Assembly: GCF_000661915.1 (NCBI RefSeq)
Contig: NZ_CP007509.1
Span: 1,984,001-2,048,000 of the forward strand
Direction of reading: 5' to 3'
From: Stutzerimonas decontaminans
Lineage (GTDB): Bacteria > Pseudomonadota > Gammaproteobacteria > Pseudomonadales > Pseudomonadaceae
Length of the DNA: 64,000 nucleotides
Shown here: positions 1 to 8,583 of the stretch, one piece after another
How positions within the stretch are numbered: position 1 is the stretch's first letter
Layout: each line of letters starts with the position of its first letter
Made by a program: the position numbers and the translations under genes
The notes under the pieces: model-generated
Databases searched by the model: none
Told to the model about the DNA's origin: nothing
Seen by the model: only the letters and a program-made list of their open reading frames with translations

Positions 1-352
1 TGTCGCTCACCTGATCGAGCTGGCCGTTGGACAGGCCCTTGAGTGCGGGCCCCATTGGAATCATGGTCGCCACCAGACCCAGCATCGGCGTAACGCGCGT
101 GACGATGCGCGGCGTCTCGAGGCGTTTGAACGCCAGTGTCTCGAGCTCGGTTGCGCTCATGGACGGCGCGAGGCGCCAGCTCTCGACAAGGTCGTACCCA
201 CGCGGATGGCCCTGGTGCCGCTGACGCGCCTGCGTGAGGAACTGGCCCACTGCAAAAAACGCATAGATGAACATGACAATCACGGCTAGCAGCACCGGCA
301 GCATGAAGAGTTGGCTGGCGCTGTACAGCGCGGATTCGATGAACAGTTGCAT
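1..352 (-). CDS. MotA/TolQ/ExbB-type proton channel protein (3' end cut by window edge)
   Basis: The first 117 residues are visible. A hydrophobic segment near residues 10-35 is followed by a soluble stretch, and then by the TolQ/ExbB-like segment PMLGLVATMIPMGPAL that opens the second membrane helix. The family forms inner-membrane channels that use proton-motive force to energise TonB or flagella. The gene starts 14 bases after the cobN stop on the same strand, so it is probably the third gene of the receptor-cobN operon and may energise that receptor. The start ATG lies just downstream of GGGAGAC. The C-terminus is outside the window. Confidence 0.8.
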   Translation of the reverse strand, partial: MQLFIESALYSASQLFMLPVLLAVIVMFIYAFFAVGQFLTQARQRHQGHPRGYDLVESWRLAPSMSATELETLAFKRLETPRIVTRVTPMLGLVATMIPMGPALKGLSNGQLDQVSD

Positions 353-366
353 GGTGTCTCCCTGAG

Positions 367-3300
367 TCATGCGCGAGCCGGCAGGCGCCGGCCCTGGTTG
401 TATATACCGGCCAGCAGCGCCACTGCGATCATCAGCAGCACCGCTAGCGGTGCCCAGTCGAACGGCTGCGGTTGGGCCTGTTGACGCTCCAGCTTCTGGC
501 CCGTGACGGGCTGGGTATCCGCAGCATCGCTTGCGGCTGAGGCTTGCGCGTCGGTTGGCGCGTCGCTTGGCGCGGCAAGCCCGAAGCCCGCCGCTGCCTG
601 TTGGACGTAGGCGCTGAACTTGGCATTGTCACTGACCGCGTCGTGGCGCTCTGCAAGGTCCTTCCAGCGCTGCGCCAACTGCTGTAGCGTTTGCGCGTCC
701 GCCTGCCAGTACTCCTTTCGAGCCGCTTCCAGTAGCCGTTCGATCAGCTGCGCCTGGGCTTGCGGATGGTTCTGCTCGAACCATTCGTTGATGCCCAGTC
801 CAAGCTTGTCGTCGACATACACCGCCTTGAACTCGTCCCATTGGTCGGTGCGAACGGTTTCCGGTGCGGTGACTTGCCAACCCCAGAGGTTGTTGGCTGC
901 GCCCAAGACCTCCAGCGTGCCGCTATAGCCCTCCTGCTGTATCGCCTTGATCCAGCCGGGATGGAAGTAGCGTGCGCGCAGGTCGCGTGCGAGGAAGCCG
1001 GCCGCCGTCTCGCTGCGCGGATTGTCCGCGTCGCGCAAGTTGCTGATGTAAAGCTCGGGCGACTTGCCATCCAGGTGCCGTACGGCAAGGCCGAGGCCAC
1101 CCAGGTACTGGAAGGGGTCATCTGTGGTGAGCATTCCGTACAGATTGGACGAACGGGACAGCACTGCACCCTCCACGCCGCGAAGCTGCTCTGCGTAGAG
1201 GTTGACGTCCGGCTTTTCTCCCCAGCGTTCCGGATCCGGCCCATAGGCGAACTGCATACGATCGAGATAGAGGTTGGCCAGTTTTTGCTCGCCAGCGATG
1301 CGGTCCTGGCCACCATTGGGCGCCTCGCCGAAGCTGTCGCTGGCCAGGGTGGCGTCCTCCAGGCCGGTGCTGTACGCGCCCGATTCGGAAGAGAAGATCC
1401 GCGTTCGGGCTGCCAGCGATGCATCCTCCGGTGACAGCCCAAACTCCCGCAATGTACGTTCGATTCTCCGGCTGTTGGCGGCTATCGCGTTGTTCGGCTC
1501 GTCCAGCGCGCTGGCCTGGTCAGCCGCCTGGGCGAGCCACTGCATGACCTGCGGAAACTGGTCGCGATAGAGGCCGGTCGCCGAAACAACCGCGTCGATG
1601 CGCGGCCGTTGGAGTTCTTCGGCAGGGATGACCTCAATGCCGGTGACCCGACCTGCGCTGTCCCAGACCGGGCGGAAACCCATCATCGCCAGCACCTGGG
1701 CTTCGAGCATGCCGAAGTGGCGCATGGTTTCCACCGACCATAGCGTAAAGGCCATTTTGCTGGGGTATTGGCCATGCTTCTCGCGATGCTGCTCGAGCAG
1801 TCGTGTCGCGGCCAGTTGGCCGGCCTCCCACGCCTCGGGCGTTGGAATGCGTGAAGGATCGAAGCCGTACAGATTGCGGCCAGTCGGGAGGCTGTCCGGG
1901 TTCTTTATGGGATCGCCGCCGTAGCTCGTGGGCACGTGGCGCCCCTGCAACGCGGCGAAATAGCCGTCCAGCTCGCTGTCGTTGCCAAGGCTTTGCCAGT
2001 AGGTGCGGCCGCGCTCGAGCAGCGCTCCGACTTGCGGGTCGCCGGTCCAGGGCTGCCCCTGGCGTACGTGCTCGTCCAGGAGATGCCACACCGGGGTTGT
2101 CTGGATGCTCTCATAGTCCACCAGCAACAGGTCTTCCGGATCGTCCGGGGCGATGGCCTGGAGCAGCGGCTTGCCGAGCATTTGTTGCACGGTCAACAGA
2201 CGCACGTTTTCATCGGCCGGCATTCCGAAGCGTGCGAGCCCCAACGGCTGCTGTTCCAGCGCCAGGTCATGCAGTTGCACGTGCAGGGAGTCGATGAAGG
2301 CAGCGAAATTGCTTTCGATAGTTGCCGTATCGATTGCCGCGTCTCGGTCGAGCTTCAGCCGTTCGGTCAGCTCGCGGATCCGATTGGCGGTAGCAGTCCG
2401 CACCTCGCCTTCGGTCATGCTCAGCCATTGGTGGAGCAGGTCGTGTAGCTCGTTGAGCTCGCCATGTAGCCCGGCCGGGCCAAAGGCCGGCGTGTTATGG
2501 CTGATAGTGACCGCTCGGCCCCGGCGCTTGGTTTGCAGCGCCTCGCCAATGTTGTCCACGATGTAGGGATAGATCACCGGCAGATCGCCCAGCACGAGGT
2601 AGGGCGCCTCGACCACGTCGAGCCCCCGCTCCTTGCCCGGTTGCCATTCGGCGGAACCATGTGTCCCGAAATGCACCAGCGCGTCGGCGGCGAACTCGTT
2701 GCGCAACCAGAGATAGGCCGCGAGATAGCTGTGCGAAGGGGGAGACTTCGTGTCGTGATACAGCGCCTTCTCGCGATCGTCCAGCCGCTCGCCTCGCGGC
2801 GGCTGGGGCATGATCACCTGCTTGCCAAGCTGAAGGCGTGGAATGACAAAGACGTTGCGTGCCGGTAAGAACAAGCTGGCATCTTCTGGCGATCCCCAAC
2901 GCTCAAGGATCGGCTGGCGAACCCCCTCGGGCAGATTGTCGAACCAGGACTGGTAAGCCGCGAGCGACAACGGCGCGCCGCGGTCATCGATCAGCAGACC
3001 CTCAAGCGCATCGTCGCGATAGAAGGGGGCAAGCAAGCGGGCCAGCTCGTTGATCAGCTGTTGCTCGTCGAGCTGCTGCACGCCATAGCCGCGTTCGGCG
3101 TAGGCGGCGAGCAGCGTTTCGAGACTGCGTGGCACATTGAGAAACGACGCGCCAAGGTTTGTTTCGCCCGGTGGGTAGTTGTAGAACATGATCGCTGTTC
3201 GCACCTCTTGGGCTGGCAGCCGCTGCAAGTGCGCGAGCCGCAGCGCCTTGTCGACTACCGCCTGCAGTTGGCGGTCGATGGGCACGATGTCGCCATCGGC

Positions 3301-4317
3301 CTTGCTCGTTGCGGCAGCGAACAGCGGGTCGACGAGCCCGGCATACTCCGGTTGGGCGAGATAGAACGGGATGTCCTGGGCCTCCAACCCGACTGCATCG
3401 GCTTCCCAATCGGCCTGCTCGCCACCGCGATAGGGCATGGCCTGGAGAACCGGAATGCCGAGTCGTTCGAATTCCGCCTTGCGCCCCGAGCCGTTGAGCA
3501 TGATCTGCATGTTGATCAGCACATCCGCACGGGGCGTGCCGGAAGTGCCGAGCAACGTGGTGATCTCATCGTTGCCCATCGCCGTGGTATAGAGCGGTAC
3601 TGCCAGCGCACCGGCCGCTTCGATGCGCCGGACCGTGTCGTCGACGAAGCCTGTGAGCCCGGAGTCCATGTACGCCTTGTGGAAGAGAACGCCAATCACC
3701 GGTATTTCGGTGCGTAGCTCAACACCTTTCCACTTGAGGTAGTCGTCCAGGCTGGTGAAGATTCTCCCGTCCCCCTGGGGATGATAGATGCCTGCCTGCG
3801 GATGAATATCCGGAGACGGGCAGGGTGACGCTTTGCTAGTGAGATGAGCGTCGAGACGGCAGAAGAAACCGTTGAAGTTCGCTACGCCGCCGTTTGTGTA
3901 ATAGAGGTCGAGCTCCTCGATCAGCGCGGGCGGCAGGCCGTTGCCGCGGCTGCCATCCCGGCGCAGCCAGATCCAGGGCGTCGCAAGGCCGTCGAGCGCC
4001 GACCCAAGCCCCATTTGCACTGCTCCCAGGGCAGCGCCGTAGGGCGCGTCGATTGCAATCAGGTCGAAGCTGTCGAGCTGTGCGAGGTTGGGATTGCCAT
4101 CTACGCCGTCGATCATCCGATACTCGAGGCTAAAGCCTGCATCACGGGCGATGGGTTTCAGGCGCTCGAATTTGCCCGCCTGGACTGGCGCCGCCGCCAC
4201 GAACAGCAAACGTTTGGCCTGCATGGTCTCGGCCTGGACCCGCATCGACAGGCTCAGCGCCAGGAGGCCGAAGACGAGCATCACTGTTGTTCTAGTGAGC
4301 AGTAGTAGGCCGCGCAT
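367..4317 (-). CDS. cobN: CobN-like cobaltochelatase large subunit, apparently exported and membrane-anchored
   Basis: The 1316-residue product has the length and motifs of CobN/magnesium-chelatase H proteins, including ALVHFGTHGSAEWQPGK and TSYGGDPIKNP. Classical CobN acts in the cytosol with CobS and CobT to insert cobalt into hydrogenobyrinate diamide. Here the N-terminus looks like a signal peptide (MRGLLLL..., hydrophobic to about residue 25, then VQA). The C-terminus has a low-complexity Ala/Gln stretch, one membrane helix (LAVLLMIAVALLAGI) and a short basic tail, so the catalytic domain probably faces the periplasm. The chosen start overlaps the receptor stop as TGATG; an upstream in-frame start at 4344 would run 28 bases into the receptor gene. 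A CobN-like protein for another metal or tetrapyrrole is plausible. Confidence 0.85.
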   Translation of the reverse strand: MRGLLLLTRTTVMLVFGLLALSLSMRVQAETMQAKRLLFVAAAPVQAGKFERLKPIARDAGFSLEYRMIDGVDGNPNLAQLDSFDLIAIDAPYGAALGAVQMGLGSALDGLATPWIWLRRDGSRGNGLPPALIEELDLYYTNGGVANFNGFFCRLDAHLTSKASPCPSPDIHPQAGIYHPQGDGRIFTSLDDYLKWKGVELRTEIPVIGVLFHKAYMDSGLTGFVDDTVRRIEAAGALAVPLYTTAMGNDEITTLLGTSGTPRADVLINMQIMLNGSGRKAEFERLGIPVLQAMPYRGGEQADWEADAVGLEAQDIPFYLAQPEYAGLVDPLFAAATSKADGDIVPIDRQLQAVVDKALRLAHLQRLPAQEVRTAIMFYNYPPGETNLGASFLNVPRSLETLLAAYAERGYGVQQLDEQQLINELARLLAPFYRDDALEGLLIDDRGAPLSLAAYQSWFDNLPEGVRQPILERWGSPEDASLFLPARNVFVIPRLQLGKQVIMPQPPRGERLDDREKALYHDTKSPPSHSYLAAYLWLRNEFAADALVHFGTHGSAEWQPGKERGLDVVEAPYLVLGDLPVIYPYIVDNIGEALQTKRRGRAVTISHNTPAFGPAGLHGELNELHDLLHQWLSMTEGEVRTATANRIRELTERLKLDRDAAIDTATIESNFAAFIDSLHVQLHDLALEQQPLGLARFGMPADENVRLLTVQQMLGKPLLQAIAPDDPEDLLLVDYESIQTTPVWHLLDEHVRQGQPWTGDPQVGALLERGRTYWQSLGNDSELDGYFAALQGRHVPTSYGGDPIKNPDSLPTGRNLYGFDPSRIPTPEAWEAGQLAATRLLEQHREKHGQYPSKMAFTLWSVETMRHFGMLEAQVLAMMGFRPVWDSAGRVTGIEVIPAEELQRPRIDAVVSATGLYRDQFPQVMQWLAQAADQASALDEPNNAIAANSRRIERTLREFGLSPEDASLAARTRIFSSESGAYSTGLEDATLASDSFGEAPNGGQDRIAGEQKLANLYLDRMQFAYGPDPERWGEKPDVNLYAEQLRGVEGAVLSRSSNLYGMLTTDDPFQYLGGLGLAVRHLDGKSPELYISNLRDADNPRSETAAGFLARDLRARYFHPGWIKAIQQEGYSGTLEVLGAANNLWGWQVTAPETVRTDQWDEFKAVYVDDKLGLGINEWFEQNHPQAQAQLIERLLEAARKEYWQADAQTLQQLAQRWKDLAERHDAVSDNAKFSAYVQQAAAGFGLAAPSDAPTDAQASAASDAADTQPVTGQKLERQQAQPQPFDWAPLAVLLMIAVALLAGIYNQGRRLPARA

Positions 4318-6233
4318 CAGAACCCGGCCTCCACCGCCAGCCAACCGGTGCGACCCTGTTCGGCGTAGCCAAACAGTTCGGATTTGTCCTCCAGTCGCAC
4401 GTCGCCGATGTTAAGCACGCCACCACGTAGCGTCAGGTTGTCTTGCAGTCTGTACCCGAGGCTTGCGTTGACGATGCTGTAGCTGGGTGCGCGCTCCTGC
4501 CCGTTCGAGCCTTCCAGGTACTGCTTGCCGATATACTCCCACTGCACCAGCGCGTTCCACCTCGCCATGGTCCATTCCAGCGAAGGCGTAGCTGTGAACT
4601 CTGGACGTCCGTTGAGCTTGGCTTCGGTCCGAGCGTCGCGCGGGTCCATCCAGTTGACCGTCGCGCCCAATGCAATGCCGTATCCCAACTCGCGGCGCCC
4701 GGTGAGCTCCAAGCCCTCGATTCGAGCTTGTTCGATGTTGTCGTACTGATAGATCGTGCGCGGCGGTATGCCGGGCTCGGTGCGCAGGCGCCGGTAATAG
4801 ATCAGATCGTCGATCTCGTTGCGGTAGACGTTTGCGGTATAGGCGCCACGCTCGTCATGCCAATCGACGCCCAGCTCGAACGACCGACTGGTTTCCGGCT
4901 TGATATCGGCGTTTCCGAGAAACGTATGTGGGCCTTCGGCCCCAACGTAGTTCGGCGAGATCTGTTTGAGCGTCGGTGCGCGGAAGGCCTCGCCGTATCC
5001 TGCCTTGAACGTCAATTCTGGGGTGGCGCGCCAGACGAGCCATGCGCGGGGGCTGGTCTCGCGCCCGAAGATTTCGTGATCGTCGAGGCGCGCGCCCAGA
5101 GTCAATGCCCAATCCGTCGCCAATGCAATCTCATCCTGGATGAACACCGCTTGGTGTGTTGCGGAGTCCGAGCCGCCGATCAGGCCGGCGTTCTCCAAGC
5201 GTTCGTCCCGATGCTCTCCGCCTACGGTGAGGGCATGGTCTTCGCCGATGTGAACATTGAGGCTGCCGTCCCATACGTCATCACGGATCGACTGGGGGCG
5301 CGTTGGGGCCAGGTTTTGCGTACGCTTGTTGGTGACGTCGAATTCCGAACGGGTAAAGCGCAGTTGCGACTGCAGGTCGCCCCAGTCGGCGTTCCAGGCC
5401 ATCGAGTTTTGGCGTCGCTCAAGCTCGTAGGTATCCAGGTAGATCGGACGAGTGTAATAGGCGTACTGCTGGTCACGATCACGGGTTTCATCGCTGCGAA
5501 GCAGGTCCAGCTTAAGCGTCTGTCCCTCAAACGGCCGGTAACTGATCGCAAGGCTTCCCGTCTGGCGATCCTGCCCCTCCATTTCCGACACTCGCCGATC
5601 CTGCTCCCAAGGTGTCGATTCGCGGCGCACCTCTTCGACGGCCACAGCGACATTCAACCTTTCGGCCAGTGGGCCTGACGCCCGCGCGGCCAAACGATGG
5701 CCATTGCCGGTGTCGCCTTCACCCACATCCCCACGCAGGGTTACCCCGCCGCTCCATTCGCGTTGGGCCTGGCGGGTAATGATATTGATCACCCCGCCAA
5801 TCGCTTCGGAGCCGTAAAGGGCGGACATCGGGCCGCGGACTACCTCGATGCGCTCGATCTGCTCGATACCGACCCACCCGTACTGGTAGTCGGAGTGGCC
5901 AATCGTGTCATCGGTCGAGGAGATGCGTCGGCCATCGATCAGCACGAGCGTGTGGCGATCTTCGGCGCCGCGAATGCTCAAGGTCTTGCGACCTCCAACC
6001 TGGCGCCCATTGAGGGTGATGCCCGGTGTCCCACGGAGCGCCTCAAGCAGGTTGGTCGCACCTCGCGCGCGGATCTGCTCGGCGGTGATAACGGTCATCG
6101 CAGCTGGCGCGTCTGCCAATGAGACGGAGCTGCGGGTGGCCGTAACCACCATCGGATTGAGCTCGGTCGTCTCGGCGGCTGCCCCCGCTCCGGAAACCAT
6201 GATGCATGCCATTGCCAGCGCGTGCCTGCGCAT
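4317..6233 (-). CDS. TonB-dependent outer-membrane receptor (BtuB/CirA-like)
   Basis: The 638-residue product has a signal peptide ending near AAAE and a TonB-box-like stretch (NPMVVTATRS). A plug domain follows (IRGAEDRHTLVLIDGRR, VVRGPMSALYGSEAIGGVINI), then a 22-strand-type barrel ending in a terminal aromatic (VEAGF). This family imports iron siderophores, cobalamin or other metal chelates. The ATG at 6233 is preferred over an upstream GTG at 6239 because GGGGGTG then sits at ribosome-binding distance. The gene is first in an operon with cobN and the ExbB-like gene. The metal palindrome upstream suggests induction by iron or zinc starvation. The substrate cannot be read from sequence. Confidence 0.9.
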   Translation of the reverse strand: MRRHALAMACIMVSGAGAAAETTELNPMVVTATRSSVSLADAPAAMTVITAEQIRARGATNLLEALRGTPGITLNGRQVGGRKTLSIRGAEDRHTLVLIDGRRISSTDDTIGHSDYQYGWVGIEQIERIEVVRGPMSALYGSEAIGGVINIITRQAQREWSGGVTLRGDVGEGDTGNGHRLAARASGPLAERLNVAVAVEEVRRESTPWEQDRRVSEMEGQDRQTGSLAISYRPFEGQTLKLDLLRSDETRDRDQQYAYYTRPIYLDTYELERRQNSMAWNADWGDLQSQLRFTRSEFDVTNKRTQNLAPTRPQSIRDDVWDGSLNVHIGEDHALTVGGEHRDERLENAGLIGGSDSATHQAVFIQDEIALATDWALTLGARLDDHEIFGRETSPRAWLVWRATPELTFKAGYGEAFRAPTLKQISPNYVGAEGPHTFLGNADIKPETSRSFELGVDWHDERGAYTANVYRNEIDDLIYYRRLRTEPGIPPRTIYQYDNIEQARIEGLELTGRRELGYGIALGATVNWMDPRDARTEAKLNGRPEFTATPSLEWTMARWNALVQWEYIGKQYLEGSNGQERAPSYSIVNASLGYRLQDNLTLRGGVLNIGDVRLEDKSELFGYAEQGRTGWLAVEAGF

Positions 6234-6319
6234 ATTCACCCCCTAAGAAAGAATGAGATGGCTGGCTGGGGACTGTCCCTGGCTGGCTAGAACGTATCGG
6301 CTTAAGTGAAGTGACCGAT

Positions 6320-6338
6320 GGTAATAAGAATTATTATC
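6320..6338 (-). promoter_or_regulatory. Fur/Zur-like palindromic operator
   Basis: GATAATAATTCTTATTACC (minus strand) is an inverted repeat with 8-base arms differing at one pair. It lies about 87 bases before the receptor start and matches the classical 19-bp Fur box at 14 of 19 positions by eye. A Zur site is an alternative, since receptor-CobN operons of this kind are zinc-repressed in P. aeruginosa as I recall. The rest of 6240-6533 shows no gene. Confidence 0.55.
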
Positions 6339-6533
6339 GAATGCAAATGATGCAAGGCTCGTCTTGCCGTCGATAACTGGGAATCTCATCCGGGCATGTT
6401 CGGGCGTTTGGCTGTGATGGCCGAGCGCGGGCGATTCGAACGGGCAAAGGGAGGATGACGATTGGTCGCAGGCCCGAGACGCGTGACGCTTTCGGTCAGT
6501 CCACGCACGAGGACTGTCTTGGATTTGTTTCTC

Positions 6534-7001
6534 TTACGGCCGAATTGCGAAAAGCCTATCGTCGTACGTAAAGTCAATTATCCGGCTGACCTTTACGCGC
6601 GTGATCGCCGGGTGTCTTGGGTTAAGTACGATGTTTCGCTCGAGCGGCAGAACGGCAGAAGGCACGATCAGTCCCAGATGGGAGGCGCGATTCAACCAGT
6701 CCGTGCCAAAGGACATGCTGGGCGTGTCGGCCGGCAATGCTGCCCAGCCCACCGGTAGTTCGCTTTCAGCGGGTTCAAAATACAGGTCAGGATCGTCTGG
6801 CAGTTCGAGTTCGGTAATTTTCATGGGAATCACCGGACGCTGGTTCTGATGCACAAACGTTTCTAGGCAGCAGATAGCGGGAGATAGTCCCAAGTAAACA
6901 GCTGCTACTTCGGCATCATTCCAGCGTCCACCCTCAATCGCAGCGCCCAGGCCGGACAGGTCTGCAGCACGTTTGGCTTTGGATATACGCCATGCGCGCA
7001 T
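6534..7001 (-). CDS. RES-domain toxin
   Basis: The 155-residue product carries the RES-family pattern: RISKAKRA near the N-terminus, then GGRWNDAEVAAVYLGLSPAICCLE. RES toxins (MbcT, ParT) attack NAD+ or related substrates and arrest growth when not bound by their Xre partner. The ATG overlaps the antitoxin stop as TGATG, so the two are translationally coupled. A start at 7019 is also open but would add six unsupported residues. Length is normal for the family and no truncation is seen. Confidence 0.85.
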   Translation of the reverse strand: MRAWRISKAKRAADLSGLGAAIEGGRWNDAEVAAVYLGLSPAICCLETFVHQNQRPVIPMKITELELPDDPDLYFEPAESELPVGWAALPADTPSMSFGTDWLNRASHLGLIVPSAVLPLERNIVLNPRHPAITRVKVSRIIDFTYDDRLFAIRP

Positions 7002-7465
7002 CAGACAACGCCGCCCCACTCAATCGCATGCAGGACCCGACGGATCTGCCGCGCGCCGAGCTCTGTCTCGCAAAGGGAGAGGGGCGTGTTTCCTCCTAGC
7101 GAATCGTTCGGTGTTGCCATCCAGCGGCTCGCGGCGTCCCTTTGCTCGAACACGTCCTCGGCCAGCACTGCGACCTGAGCCAATCGGTCAATTCGCTCCG
7201 ATGCTACTGGATCAAGGGCATCGGTACTTCTCAGTCTGCGTTCCATTGTCGACGCCGACACGTTTGCGATGCCTGCGATCATCGGAATGGTTAGCCCGAA
7301 CGCTGCCTTGGTTGCGAGGAGCCAGTAGGGCTCGAAGCCCGCGCGAATTCGCTCAAGCCGTTCGTACTCGGTGTTTTTCGACAGCTCGTGCGCCATGCTC
7401 CAGAAACTAGGCGTCTCCGGAGTGCTGGAGGACCGTTTGATCGATCGCTTCGCTGCGGTAGTCAT
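7001..7465 (-). CDS. Xre/MbcA/ParS-family antitoxin (DUF2384)
   Basis: The 154-residue product has an N-terminal helix-turn-helix-like region (LTIPMIAGIANVSASTMERRL) and a C-terminal toxin-binding region typical of DUF2384 (RLAQVAVLAEDVFEQRDAASRWM, then PLSLCETELGARQIRRVLHAIEWG). It should neutralise the downstream RES toxin and repress their joint promoter. The start was set at MTTAAKRS because the longer frame to 7615 would read through the palindromic operator at 7476-7505. Confidence 0.85.
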   Translation of the reverse strand: MTTAAKRSIKRSSSTPETPSFWSMAHELSKNTEYERLERIRAGFEPYWLLATKAAFGLTIPMIAGIANVSASTMERRLRSTDALDPVASERIDRLAQVAVLAEDVFEQRDAASRWMATPNDSLGGNTPLSLCETELGARQIRRVLHAIEWGGVV

Positions 7466-7475
7466 TGCGAAACCC

Positions 7476-7505
7476 TCATATGACGTACTTTGATACGTCA
7501 TATGA
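7476..7505. promoter_or_regulatory. Perfect 12-bp inverted repeat, operator of the RES-Xre operon
   Basis: Arms TCATATGACGTA and TACGTCATATGA are separated by six bases (CTTTGA). The repeat ends 11 bases before the antitoxin ATG and should overlap the promoter. This is the expected place and shape for autoregulation by the Xre antitoxin dimer. Confidence 0.75.
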
Positions 7506-7616
7506 TAGCACCTTTGGGCGCGCCATTTCGCTTCGCAAAGCAGTCTGGAAGCACATGCGTCGTGTTTCCTAGCGTGGAAGGGCGACTCGGGTTGACTGTC
7601 ATCTGTTCCTGGCACC

Positions 7617-8564
7617 CTATATCCCAGCCTGAGTCATTGGCGTCGCAGATTCGTCCGCACAGGCAACGGTGTCTAGCTCATCGTCGGCCTTCACGACTCG
7701 ACTGATGAAACGTCTCAGTTGCTCGCTGGGCTCGACGTCACGCCGGATCAGGTATGTGGTGATCATGGTCCTGTCGCCTGCCAACGGCCGGGTCGTCACA
7801 TCTGGGTTGTTGAGTTCGGTGACGCGAGCAAGGCTCGAGAAGCCAAGGCCGTAACCCGCGGCGACGAGCGCCATCAGGAGGTCAAGGGTGGGCACACGGT
7901 CGGCAATCGTCATCTGCGTTTCGATCGGTTTGAGCACGGGTTGAAGTTGCTGCCAGAAGCCCTCGCAGACCTCCGGCTCACATAGCACAAGTGGATGCCG
8001 GGCTAGTTCGTCGACTGGAATTTGTCGGTGTGCAAGCAACTGGTGCCGAGCAGGTAGGACGACGACAAGCGGGTCCTGCCAGACAGGCTCGGACAGGAGC
8101 CCATCACCTTCGTTGGCGGAGGTCTGTGCAAATCCCACGTCAAAGAGGTCCTCGCGCAGGCCGTTGGCCTGTACCGAGGACGGCACCTCGCGAAGAAAGA
8201 TCTCGACGTCCGGATCCTCCTCCCGGCATTGGGCCAACAGCGCAGCGAGACGGGACTGCGGTACGCCATCGGATAGTGCGACACGAAGCTTGCCGCGAAA
8301 ACCCGCGGCAGCGCCCTTGACGCTGGCCTTGGCCTGTTCGACCACGGCGAAGATCCGGCGGGCTTCCTCAAGCAGTACGCTGCCTGCCCAGGTTAGGCGG
8401 GTTCGTCGGGTAGTGCGCTCGAAGAGCTGTACGCCAAGCCTGTATTCCAAGTCTTTGATGATGCGTGAAAGGGGTGACTGCTCGATATGCAATCGTGCGG
8501 CTGCCCGAGCGAAATGCAGTTCCTCGGCAACGACGACAAAGCAGCGAAGGTGACGAAGCTCCAC
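7617..8564 (-). CDS. LysR-family transcriptional regulator
   Basis: The 315-residue product has the LysR winged helix at residues 1-60 (ELRHLRCFVVVAEELHFARAAARLHIEQSPLSR) and a periplasmic-binding-like effector domain to about residue 300. The start is GTG with GAGAGG upstream. It follows the MFS gene by 19 bases on the same strand, so it is likely the last gene of the aminolevulinate-synthase operon. A LysR gene co-directional with its target is unusual. It may regulate the exporter or the pathway in response to the product. Confidence 0.9.
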   Translation of the reverse strand: MELRHLRCFVVVAEELHFARAAARLHIEQSPLSRIIKDLEYRLGVQLFERTTRRTRLTWAGSVLLEEARRIFAVVEQAKASVKGAAAGFRGKLRVALSDGVPQSRLAALLAQCREEDPDVEIFLREVPSSVQANGLREDLFDVGFAQTSANEGDGLLSEPVWQDPLVVVLPARHQLLAHRQIPVDELARHPLVLCEPEVCEGFWQQLQPVLKPIETQMTIADRVPTLDLLMALVAAGYGLGFSSLARVTELNNPDVTTRPLAGDRTMITTYLIRRDVEPSEQLRRFISRVVKADDELDTVACADESATPMTQAGI

Positions 8565-8583
8565 GGCTACTACCTCTCAGCGA

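Noticed and set aside
4443..5678. Plus-strand open frame of 411 codons
   Set aside because: Antisense to the TonB-dependent receptor; no motif or start signal.
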